Shown in pieces: positions 43,644 through 53,329 of a stretch of DNA of 64,000 bases. The stretch comes from Azorhizobium caulinodans ORS 571 (GTDB lineage Bacteria; Pseudomonadota; Alphaproteobacteria; Rhizobiales; Xanthobacteraceae). The stretch's first letter is position 1. Each line of letters starts with the position of its first letter. Under the pieces are notes generated by a model that saw only the letters and a program-made list of their open reading frames with translations, was not told the origin of the DNA and searched no databases. The position numbers and the translations under genes are program-made. The stretch is from the NCBI RefSeq assembly GCF_000010525.1, contig NC_009937.1:3229501-3293500 (forward strand), given 5' to 3'.

Positions 43644-45322
43644 TGTCCGCTCCCGCCCGCCCCCTGTGGCAGCAGCACTTCCCGGATGTGTGCGACTGGG
43701 ATACGCCGCTGGAAATCACCACCCTGCCCCATCTCCTCGCCGCCGGCGTGGCAGCCAAGGGAGAGGCACCGGCTTTCGATTTTCGCGGCGCGAAACTGGC
43801 TTATCTCCAGCTCGCCCGTGAGGTGGATCGCCTCGCGAGCGGCCTCAGCGCTGCCGGCGTGGCGGCAGGCGATGCCGTCGCTCTGCTGCTGCCGAACACG
43901 CCGTGGCATCCCATCTGCTTCTTCGCCATCACCCGGCTCGGCGCGCGGGTGGTGCACATCAGCGCCCTCGATGCCCGGCGGGAAATCCATCACAAGCTGA
44001 AGGCCACCGGCGCGCGGCGGCTCATCACCACCAATCTGCCCGGCTTCCTGCCGGGTGCGCTGGACGCGCTGGCGGAAGGCCTGCTGGATGAGGTGCTGGT
44101 GGGCGAGGATGCCCGCTGGGGTGCGGGCGATGTCGCCCCCCTGCCCGTGCCGGACGAAGCCGGCGTGCGGCCGCTCGCCGCTCTGTTCAGCGACGCGCCG
44201 CTCACCGCGCCGCTGCCGCAGCCCGGCGACATTGCGGTGCTCCAGTTCACCGGAGGCACCACGGGCCTGCCGAAGGCCGCCATGCTCAGCCACGGCAACC
44301 TCACCTCGGCGGTCAGCATGTATCGGCTGTGGCGCGATGGCGGGCGCCCGCTGGTGGCCGGCACGGAGAAAGTGGTCGCCGTCCTGCCGCTGTTCCACAT
44401 CTACGCGCTCACCACGGTGCTCCTGCGCCACATCCGCGACGGTAACGAAATCCTGCTGCGCCAGCGCTTCGATGTGGAGACGCTGATCCGCGACGTGAGC
44501 GAACTGCGTGCCACGCAATTCTCCGGCGTGCCCACCATGTGGGTGGCGCTGCTGAACCGTCCGGGCGTCGAGAGCGTGGACTTCTCGTCGCTGAAATCCT
44601 GCGTCAGCGGCGGTGCGCCCCTCCCCTTCGAGGTGCAGGCCAGGATCGAGGCCATTGTGGGCAACCAGCTCAACAACGGCTGGGGCATGACCGAGACCGG
44701 CCCTGCCGGCTCCCGCGTGCCCTTCCGCGTGACGCGCCGGCCCGGCCTCATCGGCGTGCCGCTTCCGGGCCTCGCCATGCGCATCGTGGCCATGGACGAT
44801 CCGGGCCGCGCCCTGCCGCCCGGCGAAGTGGGCGAGATCGCGATTCGCGGGCCGAATGTCTTCGCCGGCTATCTCGGCGACGAAGCGGGCACGGCCGCCG
44901 CCTTCCACGACGGCTGGTTCCTCACCGGCGACATGGGCCGCATGGACGACAGCGGCCTGTTCGAGATCGTCGACCGGCGCAAGAACATGATCATCTCGTC
45001 CGGTTTCAACGTCTATCCGGCGGCCATCGAGAACGCGATTTACGAGCACCCTTCGGTCCATGAGGTGATCGTCATCGGCGTGCCCGATGCCTATCGCGGC
45101 CAGTCGGCGCGGGCCTATGTGGTGCTGAAGCCGGGCGCGCCCGCCTTCACGCTGGAAGACCTGCACGCTTTCCTCGCCGAGCGCCTCGGCCGCCACGAGA
45201 TGCCGCGCTCGCTCGAATTCCGCGAGGCCCTGCCCCGCAGCCCGGTCGGCAAGCTGCTGCCCAAGGTGCTGATCGAGGAAGTGGCCGCGCAGGCGCCCGC
45301 CCCGGCGGCGGGCCACCCATAA
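43643..45322 (+). CDS. pimA: PimA-like acyl-CoA ligase
   Basis: A 559-residue adenylate-forming CoA ligase. The ATP-binding P-loop is FTGGTTGLPKAAMLSH, followed by NNGWGMTETGP, GWFLTGDMGRMDD, the hinge RRKNMIISSGFNVYP and the C-terminal catalytic lysine in SPVGKLLPK. All core motifs are intact. In the pim operon PimA activates medium- and long-chain dicarboxylic and fatty acids. The start ATG overlaps the pimF stop (TGATG). The product would feed PimC/PimD, PimF and PimB in one cycle. Confidence 0.88.
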
Positions 45323-45344
45323 GATACCGGAGGATACACCCCAG

Positions 45345-46532
45345 ATGGTCGATGCCGTCATCGTCTCCACCGCCCGCACGCCCATCGGCAAGGCGCAGCG
45401 CGGCGCGTTCAACATCACCAAGGGCGCAGACATGGCCGCCCACGCCATCCGCCACGCGCTTGCAAAGGGCAAGGTGGACCCGGCCAGCGTGGAAGAGGTG
45501 GTTCTCGGCTGCGGTTATCCCGAAGGCGCCACGGGCGGAAACGTCGCCCGCCATGCCTCGCTGATCGCGGGCATACCGGTTACCGCCTCCGGCGCCACCG
45601 TGAGCCGCTTCTGTGCCTCCGGCCTTGAGGCCATTGCGGGCGCGGCCCGGCGCATCGTCATGGATGGCGTGCCGGTGGCGGTCGCCGGCGGCGTGGAAAG
45701 CATCTCGCTGGTGCAACCCGTCAATCGCGAGCTGTTCCGCAACGACTGGCTGATGGCCAACAGGCCGGACATCTACGTCACCATGATCGAGACCGGCGAC
45801 ACGGTGGCCCGCCGCTACGGCGTCTCGCGCGAGGCGCAGGACCAGTTCGCCCTTGCCAGCCAGCAGCGCACCGCCCGTGCGCAGGCTGGCGGCCTGTTCG
45901 ATGACGAGATCGTCCCCATGACGGTCGAGAAGGAAATCACCGACAAGGCGAGCGGCGAGACGCGCCGCGAGAGCGTGACCCTCGCCAAGGATGAAGGCAA
46001 CCGCGCGGACACGACGCTGGAGGGCCTCGCCAAGCTGAAGCCGGTGCGCGGCGACGACTGGTATGTCACCGCCGGCAATGCGAGCCAGCTCTCGGACGGC
46101 GCCTCGGCCACCGTTCTCATGTCCTCCACCGAGGCCGCGCGGCAGAATGCGCCCGTATTGGGCATCTTCCGCGGCTATGCCACCGCCGGCTGCGAGCCGG
46201 ACGAGATGGGCATCGGCCCGGTGTTCGCCGTGCCGCGTCTGCTGGAACGGCAGGGCCTGAAGGTCTCCGACATCGGCCTGTGGGAGCTGAACGAGGCCTT
46301 TGCGTCCCAGTCCCTTTACTGCCGGGACACGCTCGGCCTCGACCCCGAGATCGTGAACGTGAACGGCGGCGCCATTTCCGTCGGCCATCCCTTCGGCATG
46401 AGCGGCGCCCGGCTCGTCGGCCATGCGGTGCTGGAAGGCCGGCGCCGGGGCGTGCGCTACGCGGTCGTCACCATGTGCATCGCCGGCGGCATGGGCGCAG
46501 CCGGCCTCATCGAAATCAACCCGGACGCCTAA
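45345..46532 (+). CDS. pimB: PimB-like acyl-CoA thiolase
   Basis: A 395-residue thiolase catalysing CoA-dependent cleavage of 3-ketoacyl-CoA. The nucleophile is Cys90 in [14 protein letters not shown], the histidine lies in [14 protein letters not shown], and the second cysteine in [13 protein letters not shown]. It follows pimA by 22 bp with a GGAGG site. Degradative rather than biosynthetic function is inferred from its place between ligase and dehydrogenase genes. Confidence 0.9.
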   Translation: MVDAVIVSTARTPIGKAQRGAFNITKGADMAAHAIRHALAKGKVDPASVEEVVLGCGYPEGATGGNVARHASLIAGIPVTASGATVSRFCASGLEAIAGAARRIVMDGVPVAVAGGVESISLVQPVNRELFRNDWLMANRPDIYVTMIETGDTVARRYGVSREAQDQFALASQQRTARAQAGGLFDDEIVPMTVEKEITDKASGETRRESVTLAKDEGNRADTTLEGLAKLKPVRGDDWYVTAGNASQLSDGASATVLMSSTEAARQNAPVLGIFRGYATAGCEPDEMGIGPVFAVPRLLERQGLKVSDIGLWELNEAFASQSLYCRDTLGLDPEIVNVNGGAISVGHPFGMSGARLVGHAVLEGRRRGVRYAVVTMCIAGGMGAAGLIEINPDA

Positions 46533-46535
46533 TCC

Positions 46536-47732
46536 ATGGACCTGCGCTTCACCCCCGAAGAGATCGCCTTCCGCGAGGAGGTGCGCACCTTCTTCCGCAC
46601 CGAGATTCCGGCGGAAATCCGCGCCAAGGTTTCGGAAGGCCGCAAGCTGGCGCGGGAGGATTACGTCACCTCCCAGCGCATCCTCAACGACAAGGGCTGG
46701 GCCGTTCCCCACTGGCCGGTGGAGCACGGCGGCCAGTCGTGGAGCGCCGTGCAGCGCTACATCTTCATGGAAGAGCTGATGCAGGCGGCCGTGCCGCTGC
46801 CGCTCCAGTTCAACTGCTTCATGGTGGGCCCGGTCATCGCCACCTTCGGCAACGAGGCGCAGAAGCAGCGCTTCCTGCCGCGCATCAAGAGCCTGGAGGA
46901 CTGGTGGTGCCAGGGCTTCTCCGAGCCCGGCGCCGGCTCGGACCTCGCCTCGCTCAAGACCCGCGCGGTGCGCGAGGGCGACCATTACATCGTGGACGGC
47001 CAGAAGACCTGGACCACGCTCGGCCAGTATGCCGACTGGATGTTCTGCCTCGCCCGCACCAATCCGGACGCCAAGAAGCAGGCGGGCATCTCCTTCCTGC
47101 TCATCGACATGAAGACCCCCGGCGTGACTGTGCGCCCCATCATCACCATCGACGGGCGGCACGAGGTCAACGAAGTCTTCCTCGACAACGTGAAGGTGCC
47201 GGTCGAGAACCTCGTGGGCGAGGAGAACAAGGGCTGGGACTATGCCAAGTTCCTGCTCGCCAACGAGCGCACCGGCATCGCCCGCATCGGCATGTCGAAG
47301 GAGCGGATCGCGCGCATCAAGCGGCTCGCCCGCTCCACGCCGGCGGGCGCCGGCACCATGTGGGACGATCTCGATTTCCGCAGCCGCCTCGCGAGCGTGG
47401 AAATCGAACTGAAGGCGCTGGAAATCACCCAAATGCGCGTGGTGGCCGCGCAGGCGACCCGCGACCCGACGAAGCCCGACCCGGCCTCCTCCATCCTCAA
47501 GATCAAGGGCTCGGAGCTTCAGCAGGCCACCACCGAGCTGCTGCTGGAACTCGCCGGTCCCAACGGCCTGCCCGCGCAGCGCGACGAGGCCGGGCACAAC
47601 GACATGGAGAGTCTGTTCGCCTGGGCGGACACGGCGGCACCCACCTATTTCAACATGCGCAAGGTGTCCATCTACGGCGGGTCCAACGAGATCCAGCACA
47701 ATGTGATCGCCAAGGCGATCCTCGGCCTGTGA
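46536..47732 (+). CDS. pimC: PimC-like acyl-CoA dehydrogenase (large subunit type)
   Basis: A 398-residue FAD-dependent acyl-CoA dehydrogenase. Blocks include WWCQGFSEPGAGSDLASLKT (FAD and substrate binding) and DYHIV-like strand HYIVDGQKTWTT, followed by the C-terminal segment YFNMRKVSIYGGSNEIQHN. It begins three bases after the thiolase stop. In R. palustris PimC and PimD are thought to act together as pimeloyl-CoA dehydrogenase; the pairing of two differing dehydrogenase genes here matches. Confidence 0.88.
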   Translation: MDLRFTPEEIAFREEVRTFFRTEIPAEIRAKVSEGRKLAREDYVTSQRILNDKGWAVPHWPVEHGGQSWSAVQRYIFMEELMQAAVPLPLQFNCFMVGPVIATFGNEAQKQRFLPRIKSLEDWWCQGFSEPGAGSDLASLKTRAVREGDHYIVDGQKTWTTLGQYADWMFCLARTNPDAKKQAGISFLLIDMKTPGVTVRPIITIDGRHEVNEVFLDNVKVPVENLVGEENKGWDYAKFLLANERTGIARIGMSKERIARIKRLARSTPAGAGTMWDDLDFRSRLASVEIELKALEITQMRVVAAQATRDPTKPDPASSILKIKGSELQQATTELLLELAGPNGLPAQRDEAGHNDMESLFAWADTAAPTYFNMRKVSIYGGSNEIQHNVIAKAILGL

Positions 47733-47754
47733 CGGACGGCGCGGAGAGACTGTC

Positions 47755-48909
47755 ATGAATTTCGACCTGTCGGACGAGCAGGCCCTGCTGCGGGACACGG
47801 TGCAGCGCTGGGCGGCAACCATCTATCCCGGCCTCGAACAGCTGGAAGCCGCGCGCCGCGCGCCGCTGGGCTTCCTGGAGAACCGCTGGGCCGAGCTGGC
47901 CGAGCTCGGCCTGCTCGGCCTGCCCTTCGCGGAGGAAGACGGCGGCTTCGGCGGCGGCCCTGTGGAGCTGCTGGTGGTGGCCGAAGCCCTCGGCCGCGCG
48001 CTGGCGCCGGAGCCCTATCTCGCCAGCATCGTGCTCGGCGGCGGCGCCCTGCGCCTCGCCGGCTCGCAGGCGCAGAAGGACGCGCTCCTGCCAGGCGTCA
48101 TCGACGGCTCCGTCCGCCTTGCCTTCGCCCATGGCGAGGCGCAGGCGCGCTACGACCTGAACGATGTGGCCACCACCGCCCGTGCGGTGGAAGGCGGCTA
48201 CCGGCTGGACGGACGCAAGAGCGTGGTGCTGAATGCGGATGCCGCGCAGACCCTCGTGGTGAGCGCCCGCACAGCGGGCGGGCGACGGGATGAGGCGGGC
48301 ATCACGCTCTTCCTCGTGCCAGCCGATGCCCCCGGTGTGACCCTCGCGCCCTACCCGACGCACGATGGCGGCCGCGCGGCCGACGTGGTCCTCGCCGACG
48401 TGTTCGTGCCCACGGAGGCCGTGCTCGGCCCGCAGGACGCCGCCCTGCCGATCATCGAGCGCATCATCGACGGCGGCATCGTCGCGCTCTGCGCCGAGGC
48501 CGTGGGCCTCATGGAAGCGCTGCACGAGCTGACCATCGAGTATCTGAAGACCCGCAAGCAGTTCGGCGTCTCCATCGGCTCCTTCCAGGCGCTCCAGCAC
48601 AAGGCCGTGGACATGCTGGTGGCGCTGGAGCAGGCCCGCTCCATGGCGCTCTATGCGGCCATGATGGTGGAGGCCGAGGATGCGGAGGAGCGCCGCGTCG
48701 CCCTCTCCGCCGCCAAGGCGCAGATCAACCGCTCCGCCCGTTTCGTGGGACAGACGGCGGTGCAGCTCCATGGCGGCATCGGCATGACCATGGAATATCT
48801 CGGCGCGCACCACTTCCGCAGGCTGGCGGCCATCGAGCTGACCTTCGGCGACACGCCCTTTCACACCCGCCGCGTGGCGAGCGAGAAGGGCCTCGTTGGA
48901 GCCGACTGA
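47755..48909 (+). CDS. pimD: PimD-like acyl-CoA dehydrogenase (small subunit type)
   Basis: A 384-residue acyl-CoA dehydrogenase-fold protein, only distantly similar to PimC. Recognisable parts are FDLSDEQALLRDTVQRW, LGLLGLPFAEEDGGFGGG, RKQFGVSIGSFQALQHK and LHGGIGMTMEYLGAHHFRR. The FAD-binding centre is shorter and the usual E-P-G-A-G-S-D block is absent, as expected for the second subunit of a heteromeric enzyme. It is the last gene of the pim-like run; a stem-loop follows. Confidence 0.86.
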   Translation: MNFDLSDEQALLRDTVQRWAATIYPGLEQLEAARRAPLGFLENRWAELAELGLLGLPFAEEDGGFGGGPVELLVVAEALGRALAPEPYLASIVLGGGALRLAGSQAQKDALLPGVIDGSVRLAFAHGEAQARYDLNDVATTARAVEGGYRLDGRKSVVLNADAAQTLVVSARTAGGRRDEAGITLFLVPADAPGVTLAPYPTHDGGRAADVVLADVFVPTEAVLGPQDAALPIIERIIDGGIVALCAEAVGLMEALHELTIEYLKTRKQFGVSIGSFQALQHKAVDMLVALEQARSMALYAAMMVEAEDAEERRVALSAAKAQINRSARFVGQTAVQLHGGIGMTMEYLGAHHFRRLAAIELTFGDTPFHTRRVASEKGLVGAD

Positions 48910-48914
48910 CCTTC

Positions 48915-48956
48915 CGCGGGTGAAGTGATCCGCCAGAGGCGTCCGCTTCACCCGCG
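48915..48956 (+). terminator. Stem-loop after the pim-like operon
   Basis: A perfect 11-bp inverted repeat (CGCGGGTGAAG / CTTCACCCGCG) with a 20-base loop begins six bases past the pimD stop. No T-tract follows, so it may be a 3'-end stabiliser or Rho-associated end rather than a classical terminator. Confidence 0.55.
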
Positions 48957-49013
48957 CGAACTCCAGGTGCCGCAGATACTGGCAGGCCCTGGCATCGGTC
49001 ATCGTGGCCGGCG

Positions 49014-49087
49014 CTAGAGCACGCGCCGATCAGATTGCATCGCAATCTGGTCGGATCACGTGTTCTCTTTCTTGAATCGCTCTCTAG
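49014..49087. repeat. Palindromic intergenic element bounded by CTAGAG/CTCTAG
   Basis: A 74-bp element with outer hexamers CTAGAG (49014-49019) and CTCTAG (49082-49087). An inner near-perfect 12-bp hairpin CGATCAGATTGC/GCAATCTGGTCG (49027-49053) has a 3-base loop and one T:G-type mismatch. This shape resembles the short dispersed palindromic repeats of Hyphomicrobiales genomes. Only one full copy is present in the window. Confidence 0.65.
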
Positions 49088-49168
49088 AGGCCCAGCACCG
49101 TTGCCCGTTGACGATCCGGCATCCCGCAGCCATGAACGGCAGACGGGGCCGGGAGCGCAGAGCCGAGC

Positions 49169-50497
49169 ATGGATGCGGGAGCGGGATTGACGGCGGAAGA
49201 GAAGCTGACCTTCGCCAAGGTGGCGCGGCGGCTCATCCCGTTCATGATGCTCCTGTATCTCGTGAGCTTCCTCGACCGGGTGAACGTCGGTTTTGCCGCC
49301 CTCACCATGAATGCGGACCTCGGCTTCTCGCCGCAGGTCTATGGCTGGGGCGCCGGCATCTTCTTCATCGGCTATTTCCTGTTCGAGGTGCCCTCCAATC
49401 TCGTGCTGGAAAAGGTGGGCGCGCGGCTCTGGATCTGCCGCATCATGGTCACCTGGGGCCTCATCTCCGCCGCCACCGCCTTCGTGACCGGCCCAACCTC
49501 CTTCTTCCTCCTGCGCTTCCTCCTCGGCGCGGCGGAGGCCGGCTTCCTGCCGGGCATGATCCTTTATCTCGGCACCTGGTTTCCGCTCGCCATGCGGGCG
49601 CGCTATGTCGCCCTCTTCATGGCGGCCGTGCCTATCGCCAGCGCGGTGGGCTCGCCGCTATCGGCCCTGATCATGCAGAGCCACGGCTTTGGCGGCCTCG
49701 CCGGCTGGCAATGGCTGTTCATCATCGAAGGACTGCCCGCCGTCCTGCTCGGCCTCGTGGTGCTGGTGCTGCTGCCGGACGGCCCGGCGGACGCCCGCTG
49801 GCTGACTGCGCGCGAACAGCAGGTGATCGCAGACCGGCTGGCGAAGGACAACGCAGCGGGCGATGCCACCACCCGCCACGCCTTGTGGCCCGCGCTCCGG
49901 GATGGGCGGGTGCTGCTGCTGGGGCTCGTCTATTTCGGACTGGTGGTCGGGCTCTACGGCATCGGCCTCTGGCTGCCGCAGATCATCCGTGACATGGGCT
50001 ACAGCGTCGAGCAGGTGGGGTTGCTGCTCGTCCTGCCCTATGCCCTGAGCGCCGCCGCCATGCTGGCCTGGGGCCGCCACAGCGACCGTTCGGGGGAGCG
50101 CATCCTGCACGTGGCGGGCGCGGCCTTCCTCGGCGCGGCTGGGCTTTTGGCGAGCGTGCATGTCCCGACGCCCCTGTTGGCCATCGGCGCGGTCACCTGT
50201 GCCTCCGTCGGCATCTATGCGGCGCTCGGCCCCTTCTGGTCGGTGCCCCCGCTCTTCCTGCGCGGAACCGCGGCCGCCGCCGGCATCGCCCTCATCAATG
50301 CCGTAGGCAATCTTGGTGGCTTTGCCGGTCCCTATGCGGTGGGCTTCATCAAGCAGCATACCGACCGCTTCACCGCCGCTTTCGAGCTGCTGGCTGGCGT
50401 GGTCCTCCTCGCCGGCCTCCTCGCCCTCGTCCTGCGGGCGTTCCTGCGCCAGCGGGGCAACCTGCCGGCCCCACGACAGGTCGCCCGCCGCCCCTGA
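49169..50497 (+). CDS. MFS transporter, anion:cation symporter (ACS) family
   Basis: A 442-residue major facilitator with about twelve membrane spans. The ACS-type start is KVARRLIPFMMLLYLVSFLDRVNVGFA, followed by GYFLFEVPSNLVLEKVGAR and the TM4 block RFLLGAAEAGFLPGMILYL. ACS members carry organic anions such as tartrate, phthalate, 4-hydroxyphenylacetate or glucarate. It lies between the pim-like operon and the ring-cleavage cluster, so an aromatic or dicarboxylic acid is plausible but unproven. The start at 49169 was chosen as the first ATG before the conserved region. Confidence 0.87.
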   Translation: MDAGAGLTAEEKLTFAKVARRLIPFMMLLYLVSFLDRVNVGFAALTMNADLGFSPQVYGWGAGIFFIGYFLFEVPSNLVLEKVGARLWICRIMVTWGLISAATAFVTGPTSFFLLRFLLGAAEAGFLPGMILYLGTWFPLAMRARYVALFMAAVPIASAVGSPLSALIMQSHGFGGLAGWQWLFIIEGLPAVLLGLVVLVLLPDGPADARWLTAREQQVIADRLAKDNAAGDATTRHALWPALRDGRVLLLGLVYFGLVVGLYGIGLWLPQIIRDMGYSVEQVGLLLVLPYALSAAAMLAWGRHSDRSGERILHVAGAAFLGAAGLLASVHVPTPLLAIGAVTCASVGIYAALGPFWSVPPLFLRGTAAAAGIALINAVGNLGGFAGPYAVGFIKQHTDRFTAAFELLAGVVLLAGLLALVLRAFLRQRGNLPAPRQVARRP

Positions 50498-50848
50498 CAC
50501 ATCGGGGGCGTCCGGCAGGCGGACAGGTCCGTTTTTCCGCTACGCCCGGAAGCAGCCGTCGCCTTAGACGAAGACAAGAAGAAGCATGTGGGAGGATGAA
50601 ACGGGCGCCCATACGCCCGGCGCCGACCGCACCCTCCGTCCTGCGCCAAACGGACGGCCGGTGCGCGCAGGTCTTCGGCCTGCCCGAACAGGCATTCACG
50701 ATACCCCATCAAGACATTCCCAGCGAAGGGGGCCAACCTTCCGAGGGAATGCTCCCGTCTCTGCTTCCGGTGGCATGGGCAAACCTGCCCGCCGACCGGA
50801 CAAGCGTATTCCGCCCCAACAAAAAGATCAGCCGGAGGGCTCAAGGAC
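50498..50848. other. 351-bp intergenic region between two MFS genes
   Basis: No gene is supported. Near its left end two overlapping small hairpins (GTCCG/CGGAC at 50510-50524 and CGGA/TCCG at 50520-50531) precede TTTTT at 50532-50536, so a weak terminator for the first MFS gene is possible. The promoter of the second MFS gene should lie in the right half, but no clear hexamers were seen. Confidence 0.4.
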
Positions 50849-52192
50849 ATGACCAGCATTTCGCAGACCAGCGCACGGCATGCACCGGCGCATCTCAGCC
50901 GGGCACAGTGGCGCATCATCCTGCTCGCCAGCCTCGGTGGATCGCTCGAATTCTACGATTTCATCATCTACGGCATCTTCGTCCAGTACATCTCGGCGCA
51001 GTTCTTTCCCGCCAACGATCCCTATGTCTCGCTGATCCTGTCCTTCTCCGTGCTCGCGCTGGGCTTTCTCGCCCGCCCCTTCGGCGGCGCACTGCTGGGC
51101 ACGCTGGGCGATCGCTACGGCCGGCGGCCGGTGTTCATCGCCTCGCTCGGCCTCACCACGCTGGCCACCATCGCCATCGGTCTGCTGCCGGGCTACGACC
51201 GCTGGGGCATCGCCGCCCCGCTGCTGCTGGTCGCCTTCCGTCTGGTGCAGGGCGTCTGCCTCGGCGGCGAACTGCCGGGTGCCGTCACCTACGCCGTGGA
51301 AGCCGCGCCGCGCCGGGCGGGCCTTGCCTGCGGCTTCATCATCTTCTGCGTCAACGTGGGCGTGCTGATCGCCACCCTCGTCAATCTGGGCATCCAGTAT
51401 GCGCTGCCGCCGCAGGATGTCGCCTCCTATGGCTGGCGCATCGCCTTCCTTTTCGGCGGCGTCATCGGCCTCGTCAGCTTCGCCCTGCGCCGCAAGCTCG
51501 AAGAATCGCCGGAATTCGTGAACCTGCACGGCAAGGCGGCCAAGCATCCGCTGGGCGAACTGGTGCGCAACCACGGCCGCGCGCTGCTGGTGGCGGCCGG
51601 TGTCGCGGCGATCATCGCCGGCTTCAACGGCATGCTCTACGGCTTCGTACCGGCCTTCCTGGTGAAGACCCTCGGCTATCCCGCGCCTGAGGTGGCCCTT
51701 GCCATGACCGTGGCGCTGGTGGTGAGTTCCATCGGCCTGATGATCGCGGGATGGGCGGGCGACTTCACGTCGGCGCGCCTCATCCTGCGGGCCGGCTCGC
51801 TGCTGATGCTGATCACGGTGGTGCCGCTGTTCGCGCTGATGGCCAACCGGGGAGCCAGCATCGTGCTCGTGCTCGCGCTGCTCTCGCTGGTCTTCTCGCT
51901 TGCCAGCGGCATCTGGCCGAGCATCCTCGCCACCCTGTTCCCGACCAAGGTGCGCTTCACCGGCATCGCTCTATCCTACAACATCAGCGTCACCATTCTC
52001 TCCGGCTTCGCGCCGCTCGCCGCCACCATGCTGATCGAGCGCACGCAGATGCCCTCCGCGCCCGCCCTTTACATCGCTCTGTGCGCGGCCCTCAGCCTGT
52101 GGAGCAGCTTCCTCGTGCCGGAGCGCCGGGGGGCGTCACGGGATGAGCGGGTGGAAGCCCCGCTCAAGGCCTCGGGCCTGCCTCCGCTCTGA
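50849..52192 (+). CDS. MFS transporter, metabolite:H+ symporter (MHS) type
   Basis: A 447-residue transporter. SLGGSLEFYDFIIYGIFVQY in TM1 and the loop GTLGDRYGRRPVFIASL are hallmarks of the MHS group (shikimate, dicarboxylate, aromatic acid carriers); TM4-5 read RLVQGVCLGGELPGAVTYA and ESPEFVNL follows TM6. GGAGGG lies about nine bases upstream of the ATG. It is directly before the extradiol dioxygenase gene, so it likely imports the aromatic acid or its precursor. A strong hairpin after it may separate the transcripts. Confidence 0.88.
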   Translation: MTSISQTSARHAPAHLSRAQWRIILLASLGGSLEFYDFIIYGIFVQYISAQFFPANDPYVSLILSFSVLALGFLARPFGGALLGTLGDRYGRRPVFIASLGLTTLATIAIGLLPGYDRWGIAAPLLLVAFRLVQGVCLGGELPGAVTYAVEAAPRRAGLACGFIIFCVNVGVLIATLVNLGIQYALPPQDVASYGWRIAFLFGGVIGLVSFALRRKLEESPEFVNLHGKAAKHPLGELVRNHGRALLVAAGVAAIIAGFNGMLYGFVPAFLVKTLGYPAPEVALAMTVALVVSSIGLMIAGWAGDFTSARLILRAGSLLMLITVVPLFALMANRGASIVLVLALLSLVFSLASGIWPSILATLFPTKVRFTGIALSYNISVTILSGFAPLAATMLIERTQMPSAPALYIALCAALSLWSSFLVPERRGASRDERVEAPLKASGLPPL

Positions 52193-52220
52193 GCCGTGTC
52201 CGCCCAGCGGACCCCAAGCG

Positions 52221-52245
52221 ACCGGCGGGCGACAGGCCCGCCGGT
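52221..52245 (+). terminator. GC-rich hairpin after the MHS transporter gene
   Basis: A perfect 10-bp stem ACCGGCGGGC/GCCCGCCGGT with a 5-base loop lies 28 bases past the transporter stop and about 90 bases before the dioxygenase. Only TT follows, so termination may be partial. Confidence 0.55.
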
Positions 52246-52333
52246 TCCGCTTAATCAGGACGCGCGGTCTGGACGCCGCATCCCGAGCCTTTTTCCGGAC
52301 CCGCTCCCCGCCACCAGCAGGAAGGACACCGCC

Positions 52334-53302
52334 ATGGGCATCATCGCGCTCGGCTATATCGGCATCCGCTCGGACAAGATGAGCGACTGGCACGATTTCG
52401 CCTCCGGCCTCCTCGCCATGCAGGCCATGGATGTCAGCAAGGCCGCCCGCACCTTCCGCATGGACGACCAGCGTCAGCGCCTGTTCGTCGTCGACGAGCC
52501 CGGCCCGGTGCTCGCCGCCATGGGCTGGGAAGTGGCGGATAAGTCCGACCTCGACCATTTCGGCGCGCGTGTGGAGGCCGCCGGATGCGCCGTGCGGCGC
52601 GGCAGCCGCGCACTGGCCGACCAGCGCTTTGTTGAAGAACTGATCACCTTCGAGGACCCGGACGGCAACAGCGTGGAGCTGTTCTTCAATCCCATGCGTG
52701 CGAGCGAGCCCTTCGTGCCCGGCCGCCCCATCTCGGGCTTCCGCACTGGCGCGCTCGGCATGGGCCATGCGGTGCTGCACGCGATCCGCATCGAGGCCCT
52801 GCTGCCCTTCTATCGCGACGTGTTGGGCTTCCATGTCACGGATTACGGGCTGACGCCCTATCCGCTGTATTTCTTCCATGTGAACAACCGCCATCACAGC
52901 TTCGCCATGGTGGGCTCGGGGCAGATCGGCTTCCATCACTTCATGGTGGAGTTCTGCAATCTGGACGACGTGGGCCAGGGCTATGATCTCGCCCAGCTTC
53001 AGGAGGGGCGCGTCGCCTATACGCTCGGGCGGCACACCAATGATTACATGACCTCCTTCTATGCCCATTCGCCCTCCGGCTTCTTCGTGGAGAACGGCTG
53101 GGGCGGGCGGCAGATCGACCCGGCCACCTGGGAGCCGCACGAGACCTTCGCCGGGCCGAGCTTCTGGGGTCATGAGCGGCTCTATCTGCCGGAAGAGCCC
53201 CGCGCCCGGCTGCGCCAGATGCGCCTCGACGCTGCCGCCAACGGCATCCGCGCGCCCGCCGTGGTGGACTGCCCCTGGCTCTACGGCCAGCTCGCCGGCT
53301 GA
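52334..53302 (+). CDS. Type I (VOC) extradiol dioxygenase
   Basis: A 322-residue two-domain vicinal-oxygen-chelate dioxygenase that opens catecholic rings next to the diol. The iron ligands are His145 (MGHAVLHA), His202 in GFHHFMVEF, and Glu253 in FFVENGWGG. The second-shell GRHTNDYMTSFY block, with the His and Tyr used in catalysis, is conserved. The N-terminal domain has the usual loss of metal ligands. Architecture matches BphC/2,3-dihydroxybiphenyl-type enzymes. AAGGA precedes the ATG at 52334. The neighbouring flavin monooxygenase could make its catechol substrate and the FAH-family hydrolase could process the ring-opened product. Confidence 0.9.
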   Translation: MGIIALGYIGIRSDKMSDWHDFASGLLAMQAMDVSKAARTFRMDDQRQRLFVVDEPGPVLAAMGWEVADKSDLDHFGARVEAAGCAVRRGSRALADQRFVEELITFEDPDGNSVELFFNPMRASEPFVPGRPISGFRTGALGMGHAVLHAIRIEALLPFYRDVLGFHVTDYGLTPYPLYFFHVNNRHHSFAMVGSGQIGFHHFMVEFCNLDDVGQGYDLAQLQEGRVAYTLGRHTNDYMTSFYAHSPSGFFVENGWGGRQIDPATWEPHETFAGPSFWGHERLYLPEEPRARLRQMRLDAAANGIRAPAVVDCPWLYGQLAG

Positions 53303-53329
53303 GCCATTTCCGATCCAGCGGCCGGGGCC

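Noticed and set aside
48910-49168. Insertion-sequence remnant suspected from the inverted repeats
   Set aside because: No transposase fragment or target duplication is present; the element is a short palindromic repeat only.
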